NCBI RefSeq assembly: GCF_933775445.1
Contig: NC_065878.1
Span: 3,618,001-3,682,000 of the forward strand
Direction: 5' to 3'
DNA length: 64,000 nt
DNA from: Argentina anserina
Lineage: Eukaryota; Streptophyta; Magnoliopsida; Rosales; Rosaceae
Position 1 is the stretch's first letter. Each line of letters begins with the position of its first letter. The translations under genes were made by a program, and so were the position numbers. Positions 46,601-58,243 of the stretch are shown here, piece after piece. A model generated the notes under the pieces. It searched no databases and was not told the DNA's origin. It was given only the letters and a program-made list of their open reading frames with translations.

Positions 46601-47756
46601 GGGGTATATTCGCAAAGGAGAAGAGGATAAAGTGTATAAGCTTAAGAAGACACTCTATGGTCTGAAACAAGCACCGCGTGCTTGGTATAGCAGGATCGAA
46701 TCATATTTTATCAAAGCGGGTTTTGAAAGGTGTTGTCATGAATACACTCTTTTTGTCAAGAAGGAGGAAGGAGGTAAAAAGTTTTTAATTGTAAGCTTAT
46801 ACGTTGATGATTTGATCTTTACTGGGAGTAATGCTTGCATGATTGAGAGCTTTAAGATGTCTATGAAGAAAGAGTTTGAGATGACTGATTTGGGGAGGAT
46901 GAAGTATTTCCTTGGTGTTGAAGTTATACAAAATTCAGAGGGGATTTATTTGAGTCAGAGAAAATATGCTCGTGAACTACTGGAGAGATTTGGTTTGCAG
47001 AATGGGAATTCTGTGGAAAATCCTATTGTTCCTGGTGTCAAGCTATCTAAAGAAGGAGAGGGAGCTGCAGTTGATGCCACTGTGTACAAGCAACTCATTG
47101 GAAGCTTAATGTACATCACAGCAACCAGACTGAATTTGATGTTCGTGGTGTGTTTTTTAAGCAGATTTATGGCTAATCCTATTGTTCTTCATATGCAAGC
47201 AGCTAAGAGGATGCTTCATTACTTGAAAGGAACAGTGAATTTGGGTGTGTTTTACAAAAGAGGAGGAAATGAGAAGCTATTGGGGTACACTGACAGTGAT
47301 TATGCCGGAGATGCAGATGATAGTAAGAGTACTACAGGCTATGTGTTTATGTTGAGTGATGGAGCAGTGTCCTGGGCTTCAAAGAAACAACCTGTGGTGA
47401 CATTGTCTACTACAGAGGCAGAATATGTTGCAGCTGCAGCATGTGCATGCCAATGTGTTTGGATGAGAGCAGTATTGGAAAAGATTGGTCATATACAAGG
47501 TCAGTGCACTACTATTCTGTGTGATAATAGTTCCACTATAAAACTGTCCAAGAATCCAATTATGCATGGAAGATGTAAGCACATAGCAGTAAGGTTTCAT
47601 TTTTTGAGGGATCTTGCAAATGATGGAGTAGTGGAGTTGGTTCATTGTGCTTCAAGTGATCAAGTTGCAGATATACTAACCAAGCCTTTAAAGCTTGATG
47701 CTTTCTTGAAGCTTCAAAGTGAGCTTGGTGTTTGTGAAGTACCTGGTATAAACTGA
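43668..47756 (+). pseudogene. copia gag-pol polyprotein, interrupted
   Basis: ATG 43668. Gag with a UBN2-type core (YMFLAIDRTILETILVKDTC, LRKEFEVLQMKAGESVSEYF) and a CCHC knuckle (CHKLGHFQYEC); protease with DSGCSNHM; integrase (WHKRFGHLSYKSL, CTECLVGKQH, ADICGPI, TDRGGEFTSNEF); reverse transcriptase with YVDD (LYVDDLIFTG, QLDVKSAFLYGELSENVYVD); RNase H (TDSDYAGDADDSKSTTGYVF, STTEAEY, QVADILTKPL) ending CEVPGIN. Lesions: a one-base insertion in the T run near 44505 (just before the knuckle), a TAA at 45541-45543 after QQNGVA, a one-base loss near 45716, and a TGA at 46326-46328. Everything from 46407 to 47756 is open. Gag-pol was originally a single frame, as usual in copia. Confidence 0.95.
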
Positions 47757-47787
47757 AGTTATATATACTTCAGTTTAGGGGAGGATA

Positions 47788-48036
47788 TGTTAAGGTTGTT
47801 TTTGTTATCTGACTTGGTCTGTGTGGCTCAGTCAAAGCTTGTTAATAAGTTCCTGCAGTTTAGAAACATCCAGTAGAGTTTGAATTGATTAGTAACAGCC
47901 CCCATGTTTTTAGAATGTGGTTGTATTGTTTTGTTATCCTTTTTTTTAAAGGCTATATAAGCCTAAGTTTGGTTTCAATAAACTTACCGAAGTCATTCAG
48001 TATTTTTGTGTTCAAGTGTGAGTTTTGAGTGCTACA
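47788..48036 (+). repeat. 3' LTR of nested copia element
   Basis: 249 bp, direct repeat of 43330-43580 and preceded by the polypurine tract. The flanking sequence beyond 48036 continues the interrupted minus-strand element. Confidence 0.93.
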
Positions 48037-48125
48037 TTACTCTCTATATAACAGCCACCACTCGAAGTGGGTGTTGGTGTTTGGGGGTAGGTCAAAATAG
48101 TTGGTGTTTGTGGGTGTTGGTATGG

Positions 48126-48357
48126 TTAATGGAAACTTCCCGACTGTTGCAGCAGCGGAGAATTAGGGAAATATATGTGATTATGGGTTTGTGCTAGTGG
48201 ATAAACCGAGTGGTTAAAATTAACCATATTACCCATCTGAGTGTGAATTTGGGGGATTGGATGTGATGGCGGCGATGGTGGGTAGCATTGGCAGTATTGC
48301 GGTGGTGAAGTGTGAGGGGTATAAGAATATGAATAGGGAGAGAAGCCGGTGTAACCA
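48126..48357 (-). pseudogene. gag-like region, middle part between nested insertions
   Basis: On the minus strand this reads GYTGFSPYSYSYTPHTSPPQ, then proline-rich sequence to a TAA at 48126-48128, after which similar sequence (PYQHPQTPTILTYPQTPT) continues to the copia insertion. It lies between the hAT and copia insertions and continues the frame that begins at 50536. Confidence 0.5.
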
Positions 48358-48365
48358 CTAGGATG

Positions 48366-50023
48366 TAGGGGTGGCATTCGGTTTAAACGGTTCGGTTTTA
48401 GGGTCAAACCGTAAACCAAACTGAAATTGAACTTCGGTTCGGTTCGGTTTACTGTTCGGTTTTTCAATATGGCAAACTGAAAACCGAACCGAACGGTTCG
48501 GTTCGGTACGGTTTTTTTCGGTTTTTTTTTTTAATTCTAGTTTCAAAATATTGTCGATCGACACCAATAGATGTGATCAACATATATATTTAGGGACCAT
48601 GTAAAAATTTCATCCATTTTGAACATAGTTTGATCGTCCATACTAACGATTAACCAAAAAAGAGGCGTTTTCACATAATAAAACCCCATTTACCGAGGAT
48701 TTGCCAAATAAGTTTCCTTGTTTCGACCACGTACGATCGATGACAAAAATTATGTGATTTCAAATATGTAAACAACTTTTCTCATTTGCATCTTGGTAAT
48801 GGGTCCTCCCTTAGGGTATATTAGTGTTGTTTTTGGTTTACCGGAAATTCCGACGGTCAAACGAGGTCCGAATTGGATGAAATTTTAAAATGGTCACTAA
48901 ATATATATACTGATCACATCGGATGGTGTCGATCAATTCCAATAAGTTTCCTTCATATAGTCGATTCATAATGTGATAGTTTTATTATAACCCTAATATA
49001 AATGTTATGGTACATTAGTGGACACTTCGGCGATCGACAACTCCAGTTTGAAATATGGTCGATCAACACCAGTAGATGTGATCGGTATATATATTTAGGG
49101 AACCCGTAAAAATTTCGTCCGTTTTGAACATGGTTTGACCGTCCGTACCCACGGTCAACCAAAAAACATGCGTTTTCACAAAATAAAACCCCAATTGACC
49201 GGGACTATGCCAAATGAGTTTCCTTGTTTCAACCACGCACGATCGATGACAAAAATTACGTGACTTCAAATATGTAAACAACTTTTCTCATTCGCATCTT
49301 GGTAATGGGTCCTCCCTTAGGGTATATTAGTGTTGTTTTCGGTTTACCGGAAATTCCGACGGTCAAACGAGGTCCAAATTGGATGAAATTTTAAAATGAT
49401 CACTAAATATATATACTGATAACATCGGATGGTGTCGATCAATTCCAATAAGTTTCCTTCATATAGTCGCTTCATAATGTGATAGTTTTATTATAACCCT
49501 AATATAAAGGTTATGGTACATTAGTGGACACTTCGGCGATCGACAACTCCAATTTGAAATATGGTCGATCGACACCAGTAGATGACTAGATGTGATCGGT
49601 ATATATATTTAGGGAACCCGTAAAAATTTCGTCCGTTTTGAACATGGTTTGACCGTCCGTACCAACGGTCAACCAAAAAACATGCGTTTTCACATAATAA
49701 AACCCCCATTGACCGGGACTTTGCCAAATGAGTTTCCTTGTTTCGACCACGCACCATCGATGACAAAAATTATGTGACTTCAAATATGTAAACAACTTTT
49801 CTCATTCGCATCTTGGTAATGGGTCCTCCCTTAGGGTATATTAGTGTTGTTTTCGGTTTACCGGAAATTCCGACGGTTAAACGAAGTCCGAATTGGATAA
49901 AATTTTTACAAGGTGACTATATATATATATATCAATCATATCGACTGGTGTCGATCGATCTTGAGAAGTTTCTTTCATATAGTTGCTTCATATTGAGGCG
50001 GATTTAGTAATTACACATCCGCT

Positions 50024-50067
<44 letters not shown>

Positions 50068-50420
50068 TGTTTTAGCAAACTTATTTGAAACATACATATA
50101 TGGGCATACATATAAACATAGATGATTATATATACATATATAACACTACAAAAGAGAAACATATAATATAAACCTAAAATCATATTAATCAAAACAAATA
50201 TTCGGTAAGATAAACGTAAAACGAGATTATTTTATAAATAATTCGGTTTTTCGGTTCGGTTCGGTTTCTTATGTGCCCAAACTGAAACCAAACCGATTAA
50301 TTCGGTTCGGTTCGGTTTTTCTTGTGTTCGGTTCGGTTTGTGTTCGGTTCGGTTTTTTTCGGTTTCGGTCCGATTTTTTTGGTTCGGTTTTCGGTTTTTC
50401 GGTCTTAAGTGCCACCCCTA
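48366..50420 (-). mobile_element. second non-autonomous hAT element with tandem array, 2,055 bp
   Basis: The ends TAGGGGTGGCA and TGCCACCCCTA are inverted repeats flanked by exact 8-bp duplications CTAGGATG (48358-48365 and 50421-50428). GGTTCGGTTCGG clusters sit at both ends. The interior is three ~510-bp units related to those of 34418-36916 but reversed (on plus it reads GATCGATGACAAAAATTA where the other reads the complement). It interrupts the gag-like frame of the LTR element, so it is younger than that element. An AT microsatellite lies at 50025-50064. No transposase. Confidence 0.93.
48609..49960 (-). repeat. tandem array of ~510-bp inverted-repeat units in second hAT element
   Basis: Unit marks (AATTTCATCC or AATTTCGTCC) fall near 48609, 49114 and 49629 (spacing about 505 and 515). 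Each unit again has opposed arms, for example ATATATACTGATCACATCGG, GGTGTCGATC against GATCAACACCAGTAGATGTG, ATCGGTATATATATTTAGG. The array appears to lose its last arm near 49960. Confidence 0.85.
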
Positions 50421-50536
50421 CTAGGATGGGCAGAACTCCCATCAAGCACTGTAGTTCCCGTCGGAGTCAAACCAACAGAAATCGGAAACTGTGCCGCCGC
50501 CACAGGCATTCCCAGTGGCCCTTGTCCCGTCCCCAT
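50421..50536 (-). pseudogene. gag-like start of the minus-strand LTR element
   Basis: From an ATG at 50536-50534, soon after the primer-binding site, the minus strand reads MGTGQGPLGMPVAAAQFPIS and VGLTPTGTTVLDGSSAHPS up to the hAT insertion at 50420. The frame resumes beyond the insertion at 48357. No known domain is recognised; it is proline/threonine-rich. Confidence 0.45.
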
Positions 50537-50549
50537 CGGCCTAATCGAT

Positions 50550-50563
50550 GGGCTCTGATACCA
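50550..50563 (-). other. primer-binding site (initiator tRNA-Met) of minus-strand LTR element
   Basis: The minus strand reads TGGTATCAGAGCCC two bases after the LTR end. This sequence is complementary to the 3' end of plant initiator tRNA-Met and fixes the direction of the element. Confidence 0.9.
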
Positions 50564-50565
50564 GA

Positions 50566-50811
50566 TGTAACGGTTCTGGAGATTAGATCCATGACAAACA
50601 GTAATCAGGAAATGGAAGAAACTAAAGAAATTAAAGAAGCTAAGAAATTAAACAATAAACTGATATTGATTCTTGGATGTCCTTACAAAGATACTAGATT
50701 GCCTTATATAGTAATAGGAAAAATCCTAAAAACCCGTTTAAAAGACTACCCGAGTCCAATAACCCGTTACAAGGAGGCCCAACCCATAATATACTATATA
50801 AACTCGTTACA
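50566..50811 (-). repeat. 5' LTR of minus-strand element
   Basis: 246 bp, partner of 40843-41090. It ends 67 bp from the stop codon of the neighbouring J-ferredoxin gene (50878), so the insertion sits in or next to that gene's 3' UTR. Confidence 0.92.
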
Positions 50812-50877
50812 TAACCATTTAATCTATGAGGCCAGAATCTTATAATAACCCACACCTTCAGTTGTAGAATCACATGT

Positions 50878-52477
50878 TCAAAACCAATCTACATGTTGTG
50901 TTGAAGCTTTGGATTGCGTCTTTGGCTTTTGATATCGATTGTTCTCAAACCTGGCTTTAACTATTAGAGAGTATAGCAAATCTGCCTCAGCTGAACTATC
51001 AAAAGGTGTGCTCAAGATGCTACAAAATAAAGACAAACAGAAAACAGACTCGGTTATAAGCTTGCATACGACAGTATATGGAAGGCAATAATATTCTAGT
51101 CTAACCATCACATTGAAGATCATGAATCCGCAATTTAACTTAGAAGCTTTGAATCAAATTTAGAATCCACAATGTGTGAATGACTGAAAAAATTTAGGGA
51201 TATATCTACAAAATAAGCACCTGACAAGTAGCTCCTCCAAAACAATCCTTTGAGAAGGTGTAACATAATGAATACAGCTTCTGGGACACTGACCAACTGC
51301 AAGCTGAACTTGGTAATCTTCTCCGTGTCCTAATAACATCAAAATCCATTTATAAACTGAACTGCAATCTCGACAATGTTATTACCTAATAAATCCCTCA
51401 ATAATCATTTACATTATACCATAAGCTTCATCTTATGTTGCATCTAAGAACAAAATGAAACAAGAAGAACGATAGCAAAGTAAACCAACCTTGAGAAGTC
51501 ACTCTTGCAGTCCCGGTTGAAGCAAAAGTGAAGACATGAGGAGCTCTTTGTACACATGAGTATGGACAACCTGCAGAGTATTGAGAAAGAGTTGTGTTTA
51601 TGACCAAACTGCTTTCTGCGACGTTATAGTAAGAAGAATCAATGTTTTTTTTACCTTTTCCAACACAAAGAGCCTCATTAACAAAAACATCAAAAGCTTC
51701 ACATTCTGGGTTATCAAAAGGATCTAGGCACTCCCTACAAGTTCATTCACAACAGGAAACAATTAGCGGTTGCATAACCATATTACATCAGAGTGATCAG
51801 ACAGTTCAGACTACGAAGCGACCAAAACTATGATTCCTAACAAGCAAGTAAGCCTCAGTGCCACTGACAAAAAGCTTACCCCTCGATGATCTCAGTTCGG
51901 CTGAAATTGGACAACATCTGCACAAATTATATCACTAACTATGTGTCACTATTCAACAATAAACAACAGAAGATAAAACTAACGTTATTGTGAAACCCAG
52001 CTTTCCATACCATGCAAATAGTAGCAACACATGTAACTACAGTTTGCAATACCAAAAGGAAGAACCAACCAACCTCATATGCCTGAATAACACGACGGAT
52101 CATGGTATCAGAATCTTTTCCATTCCTATTCACATCAGGATGAAACTCCTTCACCTATTGTTTTAGCACTAATATATCAGATTCGACCATACAATATTAA
52201 CTTAATGATCAAATAAGAAAAAAAGCAAAAACTTTGATTGATGCAATGATGATACTTTGGCTCGGAAAGCGGCTTTAAGCTCGGCAGGTGAGCAAGTTGG
52301 GTGGACGCCAAGAATAGAGTAAGCAGAGGAAGAACTGGAGAGGGGAGTTGTTGAGCCCTCCCCGGTGCGGCCATCACTGCAACTCTTCACCTTGAAGTTG
52401 CGGCGGTGGTGGTTAACAGTTCTAACGGCTTTTCGAAATGGAACAAGACTACTTCTGCAGAGTGATAAACGTTCCAT
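50878..52477 (-). CDS. chloroplast J-domain plus ferredoxin-like protein (DJC76/77/82 type)
   Basis: Seven exons by eye: 52256-52477, 52074-52154, 51880-51917, 51655-51734, 51490-51570, 51221-51329 and 50878-51019. Phases agree throughout, giving 250 residues. A basic, serine-rich start (MERLSLCRSSLVPFRKAV) looks like a plastid transit peptide. Residues ~52-101 are a J domain with HPD (YSILGVHPTCS...VKEFHPDVN...VIQAYE). Then comes a ferredoxin-like module (ECLDPFDNPECEAF, ALCVGKGCPYSC, GQCPRSCIHYV) whose cysteines could hold an Fe-S cluster. Known: Arabidopsis has a small set of chloroplast proteins with this fusion, and the length is close to the shortest of them. The reaction is not known to me; a role at the Hsp70-redox interface is inference. 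A non-host LTR lies 67 bp after the stop. Confidence 0.9.
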
Positions 52478-54344
52478 TTCTTATGTTTAGATTTGGTCTA
52501 CTCGAACCAACAGAGTTGAAAAGCGTGAAACGCTGCGTTTCAATGGGTGGGTCTTTGTTGGCTAAACACCACACAAGAAAAGTCTTCTAAATTATGTGCT
52601 CTGCTTCTAATCTTTCAAGTCTTTCTAAGCCCTTCACTACGCGCTTGATCATAGACGACTTCTTTTGATTAGACTTGTTTTGTAGCTTTATATTTGCCTT
52701 ATTTTGAATGTTATTACTATGGTTTATAGATCAAGCGTGACATCAATGCTGAACTTCAATCACCCTGCAGGGTAGTGATTTCCGCTTGATTGTGCGCTTT
52801 TTATTACCAGATTGCTTCTTATGGTGAAATTGATACTCTCCAAGTTTAGCATTGAGAATAAACACAGCATCACTAGCTCGTAGAGATGAAATTTTCCATG
52901 CTCTATTGTTTCTCTCCTTCCAAACACTCCTCAATTAGTAAGGAACACTATTCCAAGCTTGGAAAGATGCATATCATTGCAATGACATAACTACTCATGG
53001 AGGTTTAAGTCGATCAGTGTTGGTGTAAAGCAGATGATAAGCAACTCTTGGATTCCAGGACTGCAAAAGGACATCATCAACTCCTTTGATGCATTGCATG
53101 GGCACAAAAACACACAAGTAACAGTTTCTATCTGGACATGCCTTGATAATGGCAAGTAGTAGCTGTGAAGAATAATCTCCTTCTAATGACCTGGTATAGA
53201 TGCATGCTGAACCCCCTCTCAATCCATTTCGGTCCAACTCCTGGTGATTCTGGTCCAATGGTGTGCGGATGACCAACTTGTAACTCAAATGTAGATTATC
53301 ATGTATGCCTATGATTTTGTTACATAAAAAAGCATAATCAAACCAGTTTTATCCTCAGTAACCAAGTTCAAGTAATCAATCATCAGAAATAATTTCCTGA
53401 TAGTTCATACTTTCTGCGAAGTAGCTCTATATCTGAAAAAAAAAATACAGCTTAGTTAAATCATGTCAAAAGGTGGATCACTCACTCAGAAATAAAATAT
53501 TTACTCAGATACACTTTATTCAGTCTCCAGTCGATTATGCACAGATACAATTTAAATCAAATTAAGACCTGAATTGACTAGAGCACAAAACATGCATACC
53601 ATACGATCACATACAAAATTCAATGGGCTGAACCAGTTCTTCTAGTAGTTTGGTGATATTATAAAATATTGTGATTGATCAAAGGTTTTAGAAAAAAAGT
53701 AAGACTATCTAACAAGTAAAAAAATTATGTGAAAGTTTGTATGAAATAAAATATATTAAAATATAAACTAACTTAGTTATCTTCACATTTTATTGCAGAA
53801 ATGAACCCAATAATTATGAAGGACAAAGCTCATGAACGGTAATGTTTTATAGGTGAGCTGGGATGGCTTGTGGACTGCCTCGACTCTGATAGAAATACCA
53901 ATTGATAGTCATTTAAGTACATAAACTAGCAAAATAGAAGGCAATGTAAAACAAAGATAACCTATGAGGCTATGAATTATTCATAAGAATAAACTGCATT
54001 TATTCCAATACCATGTCATGCTATACTAGTGAATGACTACGAAATGTAAAAGCAACAGAGGGCTAAAAGGAAAATGTTCTGGAGACAGAAGGAGTGAAAA
54101 AGAAAAGTTCTGGAAAAATTCTGGTCAGCACGCAACCAATCTCTATTTTATCATCAGAGAGATATGCTTCTACAAAAGGCAAGTTTCTGTAGCTCATCAA
54201 ATCCATATCGAAGACCTCCAATGTGCCTCTCTAAATAGGATGTTATACAAGCTAGAGGAAACTGAATGCCTCATGGAGCACATCAAATATGATTTGGCTA
54301 ATTTGCATCATCCCAGGGACGCAGGGATATAATGAGAGCCAGGA
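52478..54344. other. intergenic upstream of J-ferredoxin gene
   Basis: Holds the J-ferredoxin promoter at its left end. A minus-strand frame at 52743-52934 begins MRSVWKERNNRAWK, like the zinc-binding/RNase H end of LINE polyproteins, probably a small relic. Another minus frame at 52995-53288 (with GVDDVLLQSWNPRVAYHLLY) is not recognised. A plus frame at 54033-54332 overlaps a local repeat. None is a supported gene. Confidence 0.4.
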
Positions 54345-54870
54345 GGGAAACACTTGAGTTCAAGGATTAGATAAACCAAGATAGTATGCCCCTATGGGAG
54401 TTTAGAAAAGTTGGGTTCCTATTCCAATTCGGACTCCTTCCACAGTTCCACCAGAATAATTAGAGTTACAACACATACAACTACGTACAGTTGAAGCTTT
54501 TGCACTACATACCGTTTGAAAGCTTTACAATGCAGTACGTACAGAATTTAAAGCTGTGATGGCCTGATAAAAATCATCCTAAGCATGCTGGCCTGTGTCT
54601 AAGCCTTCACTAAACGGCAACAACATCAAGTGATCATGAACCATCTTACCTCAGTTGTTCAAACTGGTTGCATTACCAGCTCTCGAGCTAGAGCGAAGGG
54701 GATTTATCGATGATCTCATATCGAATACCTCCAATGTGCCTCTCTAAATAGGAAGTACTGCCGGATATAAGAAATTGAAAACCTCATGGAGCGCATCAGA
54801 TATGATTTGACTAATTTGCATCATCCCAAAGATACAAAGGGAGCCAGGAGAGAAACAAGAGAACCCACAA
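54196..54870 (+). repeat. local ~155-bp direct repeat, two copies
   Basis: 54196-54350 and 54718-54870 share CCTCCAATGTGCCTCTCTAA, CCTCATGGAG, TTTGCATCATCCCA and GAGCCAGGAG, about 520 bp apart. The second copy lies inside segmental copy B and the first ends at its left edge. Confidence 0.8.
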
Positions 54871-56360
54871 AAATCACCCATTAGCACTCTCAAGTAAAAA
54901 AAACATCTTAAGTACCTTGTCGATTAAAGCTAAAATGTGCTAGATATACCTTTCGCATTCTTTGGTTGAAAAGAATGTGAAAAGTATATCTCACACATTC
55001 TGGAGCCAGGAGGAAAATTACTGTAGCTTCATCAAGGTAGTTGAGAATAGAGGGGCCGAAGCCAAGACACACTGCTTGAAGGTTGCTCAGAAAACATCTT
55101 GAAGGTTGGACTTTCCAATTTCGGCATCCTCCGTGTCGACTTGACGGGAGATTGGATAATGAGCATAAATGTTTGCTTAAGTCTTTACATAGCTGAAACA
55201 GAAAAGCACTGAAAGTGGATATTTGAAGAAATCACACGACAGTTATATACAAATGCAGGACCAGATAAGAGCATAGAAAAAAAGAACAAAGACAAAAATT
55301 ATGTTTCAACCTATACCTGCAAGAGAAAAAGGGGCCAGCACGGAGGGAACATTAGTAACCCATCAAAATTTTAAATTCCATCTAAGCACTATGTGTCAAA
55401 AACCCATATTATGCCTCCATCCTCTGCAATATGACATTAACCTCAACGCACCAAGAAAAAATAAATAATGAATCTGGACATGATTAAAAAAAGGTAGACA
55501 CCAAAGATCAGGTCTTAGTGGTCTCACAAACTCTTACAGAAGTTGTGACTAGCCCAACCAAACTGATGACATATATGAGAACAAACCAATTTCCTATAGC
55601 AGAAGCAACTCTGGATATACAATAGCAATTCTAGTACATATACTTTCAACATATAATAGTCACATAACAAGAGCAATTATGCAATTCGATTATAATTTCT
55701 TACCCGTTAGAGAAAAGGTTAAAGATTCATTTTGTTATGCTAGCATGGTAATTAACTAATTAATCAAACAACTAGTGTCCAACAGTTGTCTTGACAAGAT
55801 TGGAATAGGGTCACCAGTTCACTCGAAAACGTTAAAACTGGTGGACTACAACCCTGAGGAAAACCATGATCGGAAATATAGAGCATACCTCGAAATGTGT
55901 TTAGGTACTTCACCCCTGATAGCACCCCTGCACCAATTCCACCAGCTATGCATCATCCAAAACGATGCAATGTAGTGCTTTTTAAGGACGCAAGTAGCAC
56001 TTGGGAGTTGGGATCTTCTGCAAGTCAATACCAACAGTTTTCCAGTTCACTCTCAAGTCTCAACTGGTTTTCAGGCTCTTGGGTAACCATACTACAAATA
56101 AAGTTGCACACCAGAAATCAACAACTCCCCAGTAGTTTTGTTTTTCGAAATTGAATAAAAGTGACCAGATTAACGAATTAAAACATAGAACCAAGAAAGT
56201 AAATCACTCATGAGAGTACTATGGTGTCTAAACACAGGACTAGTAATTAAGTAGAGCAACGCCGTCAATGGTTGAGCATTTGAGACTAATAGAAGAAAAC
56301 CAAATCCCAAATGCTGGAGAAACAAGAACTGAAATAACAAATTGATGAGGTTACCTTTTT

Positions 56361-56391
<31 letters not shown>

Positions 56392-56560
56392 TCTGGGGAA
56401 CTGAGTACTACTGTATTGGAAATCTGGGAATTGAAGAATCGCTCGTGCCTGGTTTGAAGAAATCAAATTCGAATCCCAATTGAAAGAGAACGTCAACCTG
56501 CGCATTAAGTTGAGGACGAAGAAGAAGATGAACGTGCAAGTCGACACCCACATGTTGGGC
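54345..56560 (-). repeat. segmental duplication copy B (inverted partner of 17930-21275)
   Basis: Its reverse complement runs parallel to copy A: 56560-56400 matches 17940-18160, 54740-54600 matches 19580-19690, and 54600-54345 matches 21060-21275. It lacks the ~1.37-kb SDR-bearing stretch and the MITE, and has few TTC repeats where A has an expansion. A TG microsatellite with trailing GA repeats is at 56360-56390. Middle parts (54.9-55.9 kb) have no coding sense I can identify. Frames here (for example 55846-56034) are not recognised. Confidence 0.7.
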
Positions 56561-58243
56561 AAACTCAGAGTTATTGTATTTTGATTTTTGTTGACTTATT
56601 TTAATTAACAGATTTTTTAGAAAATTCACATTAAAATCACTGACTTCAAGCATAGAAGTTTAGTTGATTTCTATAGATTTCTATTTGATTCGTAAAATTC
56701 ACAAAATTCATATCGATCGACTTCTACAAATTTTTTAGTACTCATAAAAAAATTAAAACTTTCTTTTTTTGTTAATTAAGAAAATAAGGTATGGTAACTA
56801 ATTAATGTGCATACAATGTCTGTCAATTACAAAGCTTACGGTTTCGTTGCTTCACTATCCACAGTTATGTGATAATTTGTTTTACTCTCGAGTGCGCCTT
56901 AAGCATCTAGGTTGGTTTGGTTCTCTAACGCCTCGTGGGTGTTATTAAACGGGGACTTAATGCACGCTGATAAAATTTTCTATAAAACAATTTTTATTGT
57001 GACATCAAAACCCAAAATAAATCAAGAAAAATAATTCCAAACACACCAAATACTAAAATTGGGTAGCGGTTTTATAGAGGAGAAGATGAGAAAGTTTTTG
57101 GGCATGGTCTTGTAGATTGGTTCCCACAGATAACGTCGTCGTCCATGGCGACAATGCTCGACGATAAATTGTATGGAGAGAGAGAGGAGCCGAGTCGAGG
57201 TATCCCCCTCTCATCCCAGTCTTTTTATTTTTATCTCTTTCCCTCTGTCGGTCGAAACCGACTTCCTTTTTTTATTTTATTTTAAATTGATTAGTATATC
57301 CATTAATATAATTAGTATAATAAAATTATGTTATGGTTTTCGGGTATTACATTTATTCTAAGAACATTTATTGGTTGTGGCTATTATAAAGAAATTAGAG
57401 AATCTCAATTATTTATAAGAAAGTAAGATAAACCCTTAAAATTTAATCTTTTTTTTCTTATGTACTTCTTTCATTGTCATTATTTTTATTAGTAGCATTG
57501 GACATGTGTCCACAATTGAGAATGAGGTTTTAGTAAGTATAAAGATAAAAGGTAAGAACATAACATTGATAAGAAGAAAATAATCAAATGGTGAATAATC
57601 ATGTTGGGTTGTAGGAAAAATAATCGGTAAAGAAAAGGCAAAAACAAAATAAAGAAAACTAATAGCTGATGAACATTGATCTTTGAATGAAATGAGAAAG
57701 TCCATAGAAAAGTCTATGCAAATCATTGGTCTAGAGGCTAGACAATTTTTAGACTCTTGTGTGTATATTTTACAATATAAAGTCTATGAAATTCCATGAG
57801 TTTATAATTCCATATGTATGAATGATATTTTGAATACCCACATACTTCTATTCATTTTAAAAAGTCTTGATTGAATACCTCCAGACTCTCATAGATTTTA
57901 TAATGACTTTTAAAATCATAATTGAATACACTTAGATTTGTATTAAGAATTAAAACTATGTATTGAATACACCTAGACTTTTAAAATTCATGAATTTCTT
58001 TTAAACTCTCACTAATTCCATATACAATACACCCCCCCCTTATTTTAAGGAAAGTGTCCCATATCATTTAGCACTAACTTTTATCTATCATAAAGAAGTT
58101 AATTTTGATCATAACTTCCCATTATCCACTATCCATGTTTGTTTTCCTTTCCACAATTTTTATTTTTACTGTATAGTTCTTATGTTTGTTTATAAGAAAC
58201 TGATGACAAAATGGGTAAATATGTCAATTCGTAATTTGATGGT
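56561..58243. other. intergenic, possible orphan first exon at 57145
   Basis: AT-rich. At 57145 an ATG opens a short frame (MATMLDDKLYGEREEPSRG) that stops making sense at a possible GT donor (57201). It might be the first exon of a gene or a fragment; I see no continuation and no family match. The rest holds nothing recognisable. Confidence 0.35.

Larger units (their letters stand above)
43330..48036 (+). mobile_element. Ty1-copia retrotransposon nested in the minus-strand element, 4,707 bp
   Basis: LTRs at 43330-43580 and 47788-48036 start TGTTAAGG and end GCTACA. A tRNA-iMet primer-binding site (TGGTATCAGAGCC, 43586-43598) follows the 5' LTR and a purine tract (TTTAGGGGAGGATA) precedes the 3' LTR. 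Flanks are GTACT and TTACT, a probable 5-bp duplication with one change. It carries one gag-pol region in copia order (gag, protease, integrase, RT, RNase H). Frameshifts and stops make it non-autonomous now, but the polyprotein is easily read end to end, so it is much younger than the copia relic at 0.5-6.2 kb. Confidence 0.95.
40843..50811 (-). mobile_element. LTR retrotransposon without recognisable pol (LARD-like), host to two nested insertions
   Basis: Direct repeats 40843-41090 and 50566-50811 start TGTAACGG and end CTCGTTACA, with the short terminal inverted repeat TGTAACG/CGTTACA. Next to the right LTR, on the minus strand, is TGGTATCAGAGCCC (50550-50563), a primer-binding site complementary to initiator tRNA-Met. 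Next to the left LTR, again on minus, is a purine tract (AAGGGGGCAGCAT). The element therefore runs right to left. Flanks are GAACC and TAACC, probably a 5-bp duplication with one change. After subtracting the copia (43330-48036) and hAT (48366-50420) insertions, about 3.2 kb remains. It has a gag-like start but no integrase, protease or reverse transcriptase. Confidence 0.88.

Noticed and set aside
50004..50192. Tyrosine/isoleucine-rich frame
   Set aside because: AT microsatellite inside the second array-bearing hAT element.
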